This document shows positions 1 to 11,820 of a stretch of DNA of 64,000 bases, in pieces. The translations under genes and the position numbers were made by a program. Every line of letters starts with the position of its first letter. The first letter of the stretch is position 1. The stretch comes from Epiperipatus broadwayi (Eukaryota > Onychophora > Udeonychophora > Euonychophora > Peripatidae), in contig JAQFVV010006272.1 of the NCBI GenBank assembly GCA_028023455.1, positions 353,501 to 417,500 of the forward strand. Direction: 5' to 3'. The notes below the pieces were generated by a model. It was not told the origin of the DNA and searched no databases. It worked only from the letters and a program-made list of their open reading frames with translations.

Positions 1-492
1 TTAAAAAAAAAAATGATGGGGGTAAATAATTTGCAAAAAAAAAATAAAAAATAGTAAAATATTTTTTTAAAATAATTGATTTTGCAATATTATTGAATTA
101 AAAAGTAATATTATTTTTATTAATTATATTAAAAAGTAATTAGAGATTTATAATAAATAATTAACATTAAAGTTGTGTGTATTTACACAAATATAATTCT
201 TTATCTCCACACAGACACAAAGAAAAGATATCATCACTGTTAGGTAACTAAAGCTCAAAAAATGAGATTATCAGAAAAATTTAAAAAATAGTTGTTAGTT
301 TTTGGTTAATTAGATAGTATTTGGTCTTTGGGTTTATTAATATGACAATAAAATATATAATTAATCATTATCTATTTTTAGACACATTCTCCTCTTTTTT
401 CCTTTAAAAATAATATCACTTTGACAATGCTTATTAATATATATATATGATGGGTATCTGAATTTAAGGATTCGCTCTGATACCAAGGTTGC
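1..492. other. AT-rich DNA, no gene seen
   Basis: Very AT-rich sequence with many homopolymer runs and short TA tracts. No open reading frame of useful length, RNA-like fold or mobile-element end was recognised. It leads directly into the foldback element that starts near 493. Confidence 0.6.
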
Positions 493-971
493 TTAATGCA
501 ATAATTATATATATATATTTTAAAAAATTACACTATCAGATTTTCTAAAAACATATAGTCCCGTGTAATAATTAATTTATTAATTAAAAAATTAATTGAT
601 ATTTAATTGTTTCTGACACTATTGTATTTCAATTATTGACAGAAAAACAAAAACTCTTTTTTTAACAACATTAACTCCCTCCTTCCACCTTTTAACATTT
701 TGCTATAAATTTAAAAAGAATTTTTTTTCTTACAACTTTTTATTAAAATGTATAAGAAAATGAGAAAAGGTGAAGGGAAAGAGTTAAATTTTAATGTTTA
801 AAAAAAAAGAGGGTTTTGTTTTTCTAGTAATAATTGAAAGGTAAAAGTATCATAAGCAATTAAATGTTTATTTTATTTATTAATAAATTAATTATTAGGC
901 AGGATTACATATTTTTTTAAAAATCTGATAGTGTATTTTTTTTGAAAAAGAATATATAATTATTGCATTAA
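493..971. mobile_element. Foldback (long-TIR) MITE-like element, about 0.48 kb
   Basis: The two halves are imperfect reverse complements of one another over about 240 bp each. The left end TTAATGCAATAATTATATAT is mirrored by ATATAATTATTGCATTAA at 953-971, and the internal blocks (ACACTATCAGATTTT on the left, AAAATCTGATAGTGT on the right) are mirrored in the same order. The symmetry centre lies near 735. There is no coding capacity, so if it moves it would need a transposase from elsewhere. No target duplication could be fixed because both flanks are TA-rich. A degenerate foldback transposon is the best reading. Confidence 0.6.
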
Positions 972-2396
972 TGTGATATATATATATAATGAATTTTATT
1001 GTCCGAATTCTCCGTAATCAACCTTGATGTTCGAGCTAATCCGTAAGTACCTGTATGTTAATGAAAATAATACTAAAACTTTCAGATACAATGCTTATAA
1101 ATATTTATATTTCTTGCGTACTTGCATATATATGTGTGTGCTTAAAACTGTTTTATGATAAAAGAAACTTGTATTAAAATTGGAAAATAATTTTTAGAAA
1201 ATCAATCGGAATTTTTCAGTTACCACAGTGATAATGATTATATTTTTCATTTTAATATTTATTTATTTAATTTTATATTAACTTTTCTTTAATTCCTTCT
1301 ATTAAATAATAAGGGTTAAATAAAAGACATATATATAATTCAAAGTACGCAACGAAAAAAACTAAATGATTTATTTTAATTTATTACTTTGCACAACGTT
1401 ATTTAAATACGTCTATAATTTAATAAAAATAATTACAGAAGAATAATGTACTGTATTTTAAAGGTAAAGCAAAACAGAATGGGTTTGTCTCATTATGCTA
1501 ATCGATCAACTGTAGCAAACATGTCTGATCATTCACTTGAAACTTCTCTGGAGATAAGGGAATAAATAAGGGCTTTTTCAAAATATATAATTTCACAAAT
1601 TGTGCTTATCAGGTATGTATATAATTGAAAAGAATTAAAATTTTAATTCTAAAACTTAAAACTGCATTTCTAGAACTCCACTGGCTTTTTTTTTTTTTAA
1701 AGAAAATTGAAAATTATATCACTTAGCGAAGTTATAAACTGTACTACTAATTAGAAAACATTGAAGATTTTCTCGCTGAATTTAATATGAAACAGAATTG
1801 ATTTATAGTAAACAGAAAACTTACAAATAACACTATTATAGTCTTATATTTAAAAATCCTAACAAAATCAATATTTTATTGCTTACTATTGTATAACAAT
1901 ATATTTCTGATTATTTAAGATAACTAAAAATGTACTATTTAAAATTGAAAGCAATCGAAAATTTATTACATCTTTTAACTCTAACAGTATCAAAATAAGT
2001 TATTTGCAAAAAAAAAAAAAATGCAGTATTTATATTGAAAAGAAACTTTAATATTATAACTTATACTTCAAATGAAAATTGTCCAGACACTTAAATATTT
2101 ATAGTTAAAAATTTCCTAAATAAATTCCAGATATCTAAGCTGTCAAGTTAGCTCATTTTGTATAATAGAGAATTGCTAGTTACAAGTTTTGAACTGATGT
2201 TCACCTGTAACTTCTGGCATTCATATGTCAATTGATCTTCAGAACAATTAACTATTCAATTATTTTTAACTTTTGTAATTTAATATAATGGCAAAGTAAT
2301 GAAATCAAGAGCTAAGATTACTAAACTAAAATTTAACTTATTACTTCACCACCACAATAAATCCTCTTAAGTGATTGATTAATTAAAAAGAAAATA
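972..2396. other. AT-rich DNA, no gene seen
   Basis: Unique-looking AT-rich sequence. I saw no reading frame, SINE head or inverted repeat worth calling. Confidence 0.5.
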
Positions 2397-3017
2397 TTTT
2401 AGTAATCTCCATATTTCCTCTTTCTATTTTACTCTTCATATAAATAAAGTTACAATAAAAGATTAAATGACCCCCAAGATGCATTTCATGCTGAACCAGC
2501 ACTCATCAGTTGGCCCAAGTCACCAGCTCTCATATACATCTTTATTACGTGAAGAATATTTATCTATGACGAATTGTCACATCTTTATTTACAACCACCC
2601 AACTTGTTCCACTCACAACCTCGACTTCATACATTTTTGATAAACCTAACTACGTTTATCGTTAATCATTTATTAATTAAACTAGATTTTTTTCTCTAGC
2701 TCAGATATAAACTTTAATCCAAGTTAAAGATTATTATATCTGATTTTTTACACACACTCATACTTGGCTTTTCAACTTCCTTTTCATGTGCATATTATCG
2801 ATTATTTTAATAATCTCCATACTTCCTCTTTCTTTTTTACTCTTCATATAAATAAAGATACAATAAAAGACAAATGACCCCCAAATGCATTTCATGCTGA
2901 ACCAGCACTCATCAGTTGGCCCAGCCCACCAGCTCTCATATACATCTTTATTACATGAAGAGTATGTATCTATGGCGAATTGTCACATCTTTATTTACAA
3001 CTGCCAAACTTGCTCCA
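2397..3017. repeat. Spaced direct repeat, two copies of about 214 bp
   Basis: Copy 1 (about 2397-2611) and copy 2 (about 2805-3017) run in parallel at a constant 408-bp offset. Both read TAATCTCCATA.TTCCTCTTTCT, then CATATAAATAAAG, CATTTCATGCTGAACCAGCA, CTCATCAGTTGGCCCA and CACATCTTTATTTACAAC. Point differences and small gaps show the copies are not recent. The core around ATCAGTTGGnCCA recurs at 51.6 kb and twice at 60 kb, so this is part of a dispersed repeat family and not a purely local duplication. Non-coding. Confidence 0.75.
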
Positions 3018-3384
3018 AGTTAGTGTAAATCTAATTCTAAATATGACTAAAATGAATCATTATAAAGACGACCAAAAAGAGATTTGAAATATTTTAAATA
3101 TACATTGTTTCCTCACTTGCAAAGGCAATTGGTTCCCTAAACTTCACTGTTAAGCAAGAATGCCATGTAATATAAAGAACAAATAGTTATAATGGTTTCC
3201 TATGGGAAAAAATTTGGCTGGTTATTACAACTAAAAATTACACTAATAAGCTGTGAACAAAAACTTAATCTAGTATATATATAATTTTAAAAAACCCTTA
3301 ATGTACATTATATGTTGTATAAATTGTGTGATGTGTATTCTGCACATATGCATTTAAAATATGTATAATAATATAACTTAAATC
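3018..3384. other. AT-rich DNA, no gene seen
   Basis: Short AT-rich spacer between the direct repeat and the Penelope-like element. Nothing was recognised in it. Confidence 0.5.
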
Positions 3385-3812
3385 TATAATATCAATACTT
3401 ATGCGCTTATAACGCTAAAATAAAGAAGTTATATGTTATTAAATTTATTTAAAGCTTAGCGCTTTCAAAGCTCTATGGCTTCATAATCATAGCTGTACAA
3501 AATAAAAATAAAACGGTTGATAGTGATGAGGGGGTGTATTCAAATTTATGTTAATTAGATGTTTCAGTATACTATTTAAAATATCGTATGACTTAGTTTG
3601 TCCATCTTTTGGAAATGGCAAAACAGGTGTCCTTTCTATTAATTGCTTGGTTGTCATTATTTATGAAATATGCCTCCTTTATTTTGCACCTATGGTCATT
3701 ACTCTCTTTACACACTATTCTGGGATTGGTGGATTCAAATCTGTGTCCAGTAGCTTTTTCATGTTCCACGAATGCTGATGTAGACTCCTTGTTGTTCAGT
3801 GACCTTTTATAC

Positions 3813-3851
<39 letters not shown>

Positions 3852-4283
3852 CTGGGATGCTCTCTTTGTAATGGTAGCTTTTGTTTCCCCATAATATGAG
3901 GCTCTGCATCCAGCCTGAGGGCATTATATCTGGTACACCACTTGAGATGTTAGTTTGGGATCAAGTTTATCTTTTGAATTGTTTATTAGTCTATTAGTGT
4001 TGGCTGAAGTGCGGAAACCAATAATAAATTCTTTTGACAATGTTTTAGTTAGCTGTTTGGAAATATTGGGTATGTATGGTATAGTTATTCTTGGTTTATT
4101 TAAATAGTATACTGAAACATAAATTTGAATACACCCCCTCATCACTCTCAACCATTTTATTTTTATTTTGTACAGCTATGATTATGAAGCCATAGAGCTT
4201 TGAAAGCGCTAAGCTTTAAATAAATTTAATAACATATAACTTCTTTATTTTAGCATTATAAGCACATAAGTATTGATATTATA
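3385..4283 (-). mobile_element. Penelope-like retroelement copy A with inverted terminal duplication
   Basis: A 0.9-kb fragment whose two ends are long inverted repeats (about 3385-3580 and 4098-4283). Both arms contain AAGCTTAGCGCTTTCAAAGC or its reverse complement and the block TATAATATCAATACTTATG. Between the arms, the minus strand carries the C-terminal part of a Penelope-like polymerase with its GIY-YIG-type endonuclease (see the pseudogene entry). A second copy at 52334-52972 has only the lower-coordinate arm, as its 3' end. The upper arm here is therefore an extra inverted copy of the 3' end joined to the 5'-truncated side. Penelope-like elements are known for terminal repeats in inverted or tandem arrangement, which fits. 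No target duplication was resolved. Confidence 0.8.
3590..4098 (-). pseudogene. Penelope-like polymerase, C-terminal RT edge and GIY-YIG endonuclease remnant
   Basis: Read on the minus strand, the upstream part gives ITIPYIPNISKQL, then GFRTSANTNRLI and KDKLDPKLTSQVVYQI. This matches the linker before the endonuclease in Penelope-like proteins (a proline-tyrosine start, an FRP-type segment, and the VVYxI.C motif). It is followed after an in-frame stop by CPQAGCRASYYGETKAT, the second GIY-YIG core motif (Y-x-G-E-T), and then by SAFVEHEKATGHRF and KEAYFINND, the conserved H-x-x-x-T-G-H and E-A-x-x-I blocks. A TA/TG dinucleotide run (3818-3851) interrupts the domain. The reverse transcriptase fingers and palm are missing. 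It is non-functional, but the family assignment is secure from the motif order. Confidence 0.8.
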
Positions 4284-7200
4284 TAATTGATGAGAAGTTT
4301 ATAAACAATTTTTTACTTAAATCTATGTAAACAAAATTAGCTTAAAGTTGTTCGTTCTGGTAATACATTCATCAATCATAATTATCCAGCTTTTTGAGTC
4401 ATTAATTGCTCATTCTAAGATCCAATATTATGTTCTAAATTCTTTAATCTTGGGGTTTTTTTTGAAGGAGTACACCAGATGTTGATAACTGAGGATCTCT
4501 AGAAAAAAAGTTTAGAATAAATGGTTGAAGTACTGCTTTGATTTTCTTTTCATATGGGATGCCAAGATTTCATAATTTTGAAAAATGTTGATGCACTTAG
4601 ATGGTTTGTGAGTTTTGTTCTATTTTGTCTTTGTTTTTGAAAATAGTGGCAATGATAATGTTGGAAACTCATAAAACAAATATCACAATTTTCTTTTTCT
4701 CTTTCGACTTAATGTAAGATATACATTTTGGTTTTCAAGATCAGAGATTTTTTTATTTCTTTATGGTCATATTAGTTGCTGCTATGATTTTAGTTGAAAA
4801 TGTATGTAACTTTACACTTTTAACCAGAATTTCTATAAATAAAAGTGTCTTTTAATTATCCAAATGTGCAGCAAAATGGACAAAAAGTGAAAATAAACCA
4901 GCAGTTAAGAATTTTTTGTGTTCTTCCATGCAACTGTTTTTTGTTGCATTGAAAAAAAATTATATTAAAGTTTTATTTTTTTTTAAATTTGTACTCACAA
5001 TTTTATATTATATTATAATTGTATGAACATTTATAAAACGTCAATTAATTTAACTAATAATTGGATAATGAAAAATGAATGGAGGGTTGTATAATATGTA
5101 TTATTATAAAGATATTTAAGTGTAATTATAGGCTTGTATTAATTTTATATAGAGCCGGTAGATGGCACTATGCAATATAGGTAATTTTTGTAATTAAGAC
5201 ATATTGAAGAGGGAAAAATGTAAAATTTGCCAAAAAAAGCTTTTATATGTTATTTTTATGTGTTATGATTATATGACTATATTACAGCTGTTGTCATATA
5301 TCATTTTGTTGTTAGATAAAAAGATTTTATTATATCTAGGATTTATTTTTATATTATCTATATAAAATTATTTAGAATTTTTTTAAAAATATTTAATAAC
5401 AAATTATTTAATTGATTATAAAGACTTCTTATTTATCATTAGTGTAAGAATAATAAAAATAGCATACAGTACATTACCAAAACTAAATCACAGCTAATAT
5501 GAAAAAAATACTCTGACATATTAAAAAAGAAAATAAATATCCAATACATTCTATGTTTGAATATTGTAAGCAATATTTAATGGGTTTTTTTTACAATATG
5601 TATTATGCAAATCTAAACAAACAAATTTAGAAAACAGTACTTTATATATAAATATGCTAGCTGTCATATTTTTTGTCACAAGATATCAGGTTTTATTAAG
5701 TTTGGTAGCTATTTTCTTGAAACTAACTTAATTTTTTTTAGATTAGTATAAGTAAAATCAGAGATATGAACTATTTAAATAAATATTATAGGTATGAATC
5801 TTTTTCATTTTATTTGTATTGTATTTTTATCATACCAAATTCATTATTAAACACATAATGTAGGCAATTATGCTTACATTTTTTAACTGAAAATACAATA
5901 GCAATATAATTGTGATAACATTCACAATTCTGAAACAAATAACAAGAAATTTTTAAATTAAGCAAATAGATTAAGTGCTATTTTTAATTTAGATTTAGTA
6001 ATTTTTAATCGTACAAAGTTCATTATTATGAAATCATTTTTTTTCCAAATAACAATTACAATAACTAAATTACAAGTCAGTGATCATAATTTTACCACAA
6101 ACAAAACAAATTGTTAGTCCATAGGTGGAGTTCTTACTGGAAAGTCTTCCTCCTCACAGCTCTTACAGAATGGCTCTGAAAAGTTGTTTTTGCAGCAGTG
6201 AAAGGTACCTTTTATATCTATTTAGCCCTTTAAAGGCCTTATTTTGCTGCTAATGTACTCTTTCATTCACTAAATCTCAGTTTTAGTGCATTTTTAACAT
6301 AATTTCCCTATGTCTACCTTGTAGTTATCAGCATTTAACTACTTCATCCCCCCCCCCTTGTTTGGTGGGTGGTTCAACTGTTTCATGGACCATAAAGAGT
6401 TTGATTCCCTCTTAGACTCTTAAATATTTCTCCTACTCCAACTTTCCTGTCACTCAGAACTTGTTTATATAATTTTTTGTGTGTTGTTCCAGTTATTTGG
6501 GCCATTTTAACTATCTTTTTTTTCAGACACCCCCCCCCCTGGGATAACTAACCACCTAAAATTCCACTCAATTTTTTCATTACTCAACTAAAATTATTAA
6601 TAACAAGTTTTCCAGTGTTTTTTTTTTTTTTGCTTTTATATCAAAATTCTTTTCTCCATATTACTTTTCATCCTTTCAAATGATTTAAAGATGACCACTG
6701 TCCCTAGCGGAAAAATGTGCAGAGACTTAAACTACATCAACTAAAACTTTCAAAATTACCAAAATTTATCCAAATTGAATTTCAAACAAAACTTAACTAA
6801 AAACATCATCACCAAAGAACTTATTTCAAAGTCTCCATCTCCTTGCCCTCTGGACTTTTCTCCCTTTCCAGTTGTGGTTTGCTCTATTAACTATCTTTTT
6901 TGTAGTTATGGCTAAAAATGTGACAGCTTCCAGTCACTCTAAATTGGGCATTTTTAACACTACCATTAAGATTTTGCATTGTTTTTAAAGATTAAAAAAT
7001 GTTTCGTAAGATGCTGCCCTCTCTTGAATTATTTTACAAATAAAAAATCAATAAAACTGATGTTGAAGGTCTAACAAAGGAAAAAGGCTGTCCTTTTTTC
7101 AATCTGATTGGCTGTTAAATTTTGACAACAAAGAAAATGGTTGTCAATAACTTTTACTACTACGATTTCTTTTGTTTCATTTCGAAAATGATAAACGAAT

Positions 7201-8823
7201 GTTTTAGATGATTTTAAAAGTATTTTTTGACAAATTATAAATTATTTTGATAAAATATGCTAGAAATAAAATTATTTTAGAAAAATAGTTAAGACTTTAG
7301 CAAAAATTATTTACTTATCTGCAATGTAAAATTGGGAAAGAAACCACTGACATCAGCAAAACTTTTTGGTTGGTGAGTAACGTTCATTTTAGATTTGCCG
7401 CTATCAAATATTCTTATAATTGTAAATAAAAATTTATTTTTGAAAAAACTTTCATTCACTCTCATAACCTGACAAATTATTAATATACTTTTTACAAATG
7501 AAACTAAAGTGATTATAATATTAAAAGATGAATATATTTTGATGCTTGAGTTTGTGAATTGACGCTTGAGTTTGTGAATTGACCAATTAAAAGTTTAGAC
7601 TTTTACTTCACTTGGCCAATAAAATAATCAGCAAAAAAGAGGTTAAAGGTAAAAAGAAAGTCAAAAAGAACAAAATAATCAATCATAATGCCACTTCAAG
7701 TACAATGGGGAAAACTAAAATTGTTCATCTACAAAAGGCAAAAATCAGCCTGTTGCATCTAAGCATAACTCATAAATCTCCACATCCATCCCTGAAACCT
7801 ATAAAGACTTAACATATAGCAATTCCTCCAAATGTCATATATGGATTCTCCTATCAATCCATCAGGGCAACCAAACCTATCAACATTGCTCCTTACCAAA
7901 GACTCTTATTTACCTGGACTACACACCCTTTCCATATCCCCTTCTCATTTCATATGTATTCCCTTCCCCTTCACCATATTATATTTGAATTTCATTTTTC
8001 CATGTAATCATCTCTTTATAAATCTTTTTTAATTGTTGTGTATTTTTGTTTTTTTGATGGATAAAAACTTTCATCACTGAGAAAAAAACAAAATACTGTT
8101 AGCAAAAGTTTTAATCCATAAAAGTAAATACACTGTACAGTTTTTAAACTAATGTACACATTTTCAAATTTAAGACTGTATTAATATATTGGATTGTTGT
8201 ATGTTATTAAAACATGATTTTGATTATTTATTATACTAAATGAAAAACTTTTTTTTTGGTTTTGTAATCATTAATGTTGAAAATCTTTACTTTGGATATG
8301 TCATTTGTGAAGTACTGATTGGCTTACAAGAATTCTGGATGGAAATTAAATAATATATTGTACATTCATTAATCATATTTTAAGTTTATAATCAAAATAT
8401 TGTATGCAGCACTAATAATGTATATTATAAATAAACTCTGTACTGTACAATTTCAGTATGAACATTGTTATTTTGCTTTAGGATAACATGGCATTAATAA
8501 CTATCCTATGATGTCATCAGCTACACAAAATGGTCACGATTTTTAAAAATGGCTACCAAAAAAAAAAATAAAGATCATTTTAATAATCGATTGTAAATCG
8601 AAACAGTGGTTACAAATTTATGGTGATCACTTTTGTAAATCTTAACAGTGTTTTAAATTGGGTATAAGTGTATAATTTTTACTTATTAATATTTAGATGA
8701 TTGATAAGTGCAAAATCAATTTTTTACAGAATGCTTGTAAAAGGGAACCATAATTAAATATATTATAAGTTCTTTGTTTTCTTTTTTTTTTTTCAACATT
8801 GAAATTTTTTTAGGAAATGAGTG
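4284..8823. other. Long AT-rich intergenic stretch
   Basis: About 4.5 kb without a recognisable gene. Minor structure includes two C homopolymers near 6349 and 6530, a 21-22-bp tandem duplication of GCTTGAGTTTGTGAATTGA around 7542-7583, and a CCGGTAGATGGCAC motif at 5155. A lysine-rich reading frame at 7612-7812 and a serine/proline-rich one at 7832-8032 have no family resemblance and are probably chance. Decayed transposon sequence is possible around 6.1-8.0 kb because base composition there is less extreme, but I could not identify it. Confidence 0.5.
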
Positions 8824-8985
8824 TATTACATTCAAATATCAGCCTTTCAAGCTAATCGAGCACGCGCCTTTTGAGAGTGTTAAATAAATGAATACTTTCC
8901 TCTTCAATCCAAGATATTCATTTATTTAACACTCTCAAAAGGTGTGTGCTCAATTAGCTTGAAAGGCTGATATTTGAATGTAATA
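8824..8985. mobile_element. Hairpin MITE with TA target duplications
   Basis: Two arms of about 69 bp are near-perfect reverse complements separated by about 20 bp. The left arm starts TTACATTCAAATATCAGCCT at 8826, and the right arm ends with its exact complement at 8983. A TA dinucleotide flanks each side (8824-8825, 8984-8985), the target duplication typical of Tc1/mariner-type insertions. The arms differ at only a few sites (for example CGAGCACGCGCC against the mirrored CAATTGAGCACACACC), so insertion is fairly recent or the hairpin is maintained by gene conversion. It cannot code for protein. Confidence 0.75.
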
Positions 8986-10820
8986 TGTAAACACGGCTAT
9001 TTTATGTAAATAAATTAAAAACTTTTTCCTTACTATATAACATTTTCATTTTCATGCCAACTTGAGATAAATGAAAAGCATTGTAAAGTTTATTTTTGAA
9101 AATAAATAATGAATTTATCACTATGATATATATATATGTGCAACGCCACTGGGTGATCTCTATTAGACAAATTCTGACTAGGGATATCTAATCAAGATAT
9201 CAGTATAATTCAAATATTTATAATAAGCCAATACATACGTTCATGAATAATGAATCTGAAATAAATATCCAAAAGCTACACTTTTAAAAGAGATACTACA
9301 TGCTTATGTAACTCTAATTTAGATTACAGAACTATAACTTGCCCTACTAATATAAATGAGGAACTTAAAGCAAAACACACCCACAACTTATCCACATCAA
9401 CATATAAGGACTCCAAAAATTCAAACCTTGACATGAAGGATGACTGTTATTGAAATTATGTGATAGATGAATATAAAATAAAACTGTTAAATCATCTTAT
9501 GTAAAAGTGAAGCATATTTCTAAGTAGATGAACATGATTAAATGCCATTTACACTTAATCTATTAGATACAAAAATATACAATGGCTTGCAAATTTATCC
9601 TATAGTGCACTTCAATTTTCATGAGTTTTCTGCTTTTTCTAGAAATCTTTTTTCTCCATCCGGAAAGATGAATGTAATTATGTCAAAAAAGGCCTATTTC
9701 AACCATTAAAAATTATGTTTGTATACTCTAATTTTATAGTTATCACATTAAATATATCATTTTCTACATTTTCTTTGGGGCCAACCACAGTAAATAGAAT
9801 AATTGTTCTTCCAAATTTATTGTTTGCATCATCATCATATTCAGTTAAATTGCCAGGTGATTTCAACATGTCAATTATATCATCAATTGCATATCTAAAT
9901 GGGTACATTATCTGTAGGGAGGAATTTCTTTTATCAGACTGAATTTTTTTATTCATTGACCTATTTTATTTAGTCTCTTGCATTACTTCAGGTTTTTGAG
10001 CTCTTACTAAGTCTTTCATCATTTTCAGATCAGTCAGTGATTTTAGCATCAATACAAATTGATCTGAATCAATATCAGTTACATCATATGATAAAACCTT
10101 AAAAATATGTCTATACCCATCACAATTTCTTTTTCAGTAATTTATTTTTTGCTCTTTAAATTAAACATTGATAAGAAATTTGGTGCAGTTGAAACTTGAA
10201 TTGTCTTTGTCAATATTATATTAGACTTACTTAATAGATACCTTGATTTTCTAGACTGCTAACATTGTCTGAAAACATTTTCAAAACAAAAAAGTAGGTA
10301 CAAATTAACAAATGACTCATGTTTAAAAACATGAGGAAGTCTTACAATGAAACACATGAGATGTTCAAAGATTACTTGCTACAAAAAACATTTATTTAAC
10401 ACCACCACCTATGAATCCATTCTCCCAGAACTAAGATATAAGAAGTTTCATATTTGTTTTCACAAAAAGAACTTTGAAATGGTAAAGCTATTTAGCCTTA
10501 CATGAATTTCCTTCATGATCCAGATAATAAGATTTTATTTTCCTCAAATGATGATAAGATAGCACATATGCATAACTCATGCTATCTCATAATGCATGAT
10601 ATAGAATAAATTTGCACATTTGATTCTAGCTAACCTACCCAATTACTTATTATAAAAATACAAGGGTAAACATAATTTCAATGGTCCTATTTATAAAAAA
10701 GACAATGTACATATTGTCATTATGAAATGAATAATCTATTTTTATGAGATAATTAGAAATTAAAACACTAATGTGTATACTATAAGACAAGATAGAACTC
10801 TACATGTCTATTTTTTATTA
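8986..10820. other. AT-rich DNA with a possible decayed reading frame
   Basis: Mostly featureless. On the minus strand between about 10140 and 9699, interrupted frames read SDQFVLMLKSLTDLKMMKDL and, further on, YPFRYAIDDIIDMLKSPGN followed by EYDDDANNKFGRT. These look more like protein than the surrounding sequence (mixed charged and hydrophobic residues in phase), but I do not recognise a family. They could be a decayed transposase or a host pseudogene fragment, or simply chance. Confidence 0.3.
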
Positions 10821-11050
10821 GGTATAGCTGTAAAAAAAAAAATATTTTTTTTTCTTATTTTTAAATAAAAAAGCCAAAAAGAAATTAAGTTCTTTCCTTC
10901 TAAAAAATGCAAAGTTGTGTATCAATTAATATATAAATATAATTTTTTTTTAGGTATAGCTGTACAAAAAAATATTTTTTGTTACAGTTTTTTTTAAATA
11001 AAAATTTTTGAAGAAATGCAAAATTGTTTATCAATTATTGTATAAACAGA
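10821..11050. repeat. Diverged tandem duplication, about 130-bp unit
   Basis: The block AGGTATAGCTGTA followed by an A-run, ATATTTTTT, TTTTAAATAAAAA, AAATGCAAA.TTGT.TATCAATTA and TATAAA occurs twice in tandem, at about 10821-10945 and 10952-11050. The copies differ by substitutions and length changes in the A/T runs. Non-coding. Confidence 0.55.
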
Positions 11051-11479
11051 TTTTTTCCCAAAAATGATATTTTTTCTTGTAAAAATGAAATCAAATGATC
11101 AAAGCATGATGCAGTAATTTCTATGGTAGTCATGTGATTGGATACGAGTTGATATCAGGGTTATTTTTTTAAAAAAGGAATAAATGGATAGTAGAATTCA
11201 GTAGAGTTTTTAATAGTGAGTTCAGAAGTCAGAAACTTGATTTGAACGACTAATGCTAAACTGACCTCATTTTTAATTGAAAAAGATGACGCTTTCCAAG
11301 CATTGTATTGTATTATCGAAATTATATGTTTGGTTTATACTAAAAACTGATCCTTACTGACCCAACTCTATAGCCAGTTTTATTAAAAGTGATGTAGGAG
11401 AAAGAAAATACTTCTGAGAGAAACTTTCAACAACTCTTATGTATTGATCCATTCAAAATAATGGCTTTCTTATGTTATG

Positions 11480-11820
11480 CTAACCTGCTATGAAAATAAT
11501 TGTTAAATTGGAAACCCAATGTTACGAAAAGAAAAAAGGGCTAAATGGTTGAAAAATGAAATGAAAATAATTGTTAAACTGGAAATCTGGAACTACAAAA
11601 GAAAAATAATAAAAAATTAAGTAAATGAAACTGAAATAAAAATATTTGTTAATGGAAGTTCAAAAAAAGGCATATGGTTGAAAATAATCATTGAGAAAGC
11701 TTTAAAAATAGCTATAATCAAGAGACTGACTAAGCTAATACTTGCAAGATTTACAGGCAGAGACAATCAACTATGAAACTTCAAAAGAACAAAAAAATAT
11801 ATGGTAAACTTGGAAATTGT
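11480..11820. repeat. Degenerate tandem array, roughly 90-100-bp units
   Basis: GAAAATAATTGTTAAAnTGGAAA occurs at about 11491 and 11560, with weaker relatives near 11636 and 11800. Each is followed by AAAAGAAAAAA-like tracts and a GGTTGAAAA block. Order is kept but units are heavily diverged, so this is an old minisatellite-like expansion. No protein or RNA signal was seen. Confidence 0.4.

Noticed and set aside
7612-8032. Two 66-codon frames (lysine-rich, then serine/proline-rich)
   Set aside because: No start context, family resemblance or partner exon was seen; short frames of this size are expected by chance in a 64-kb window.
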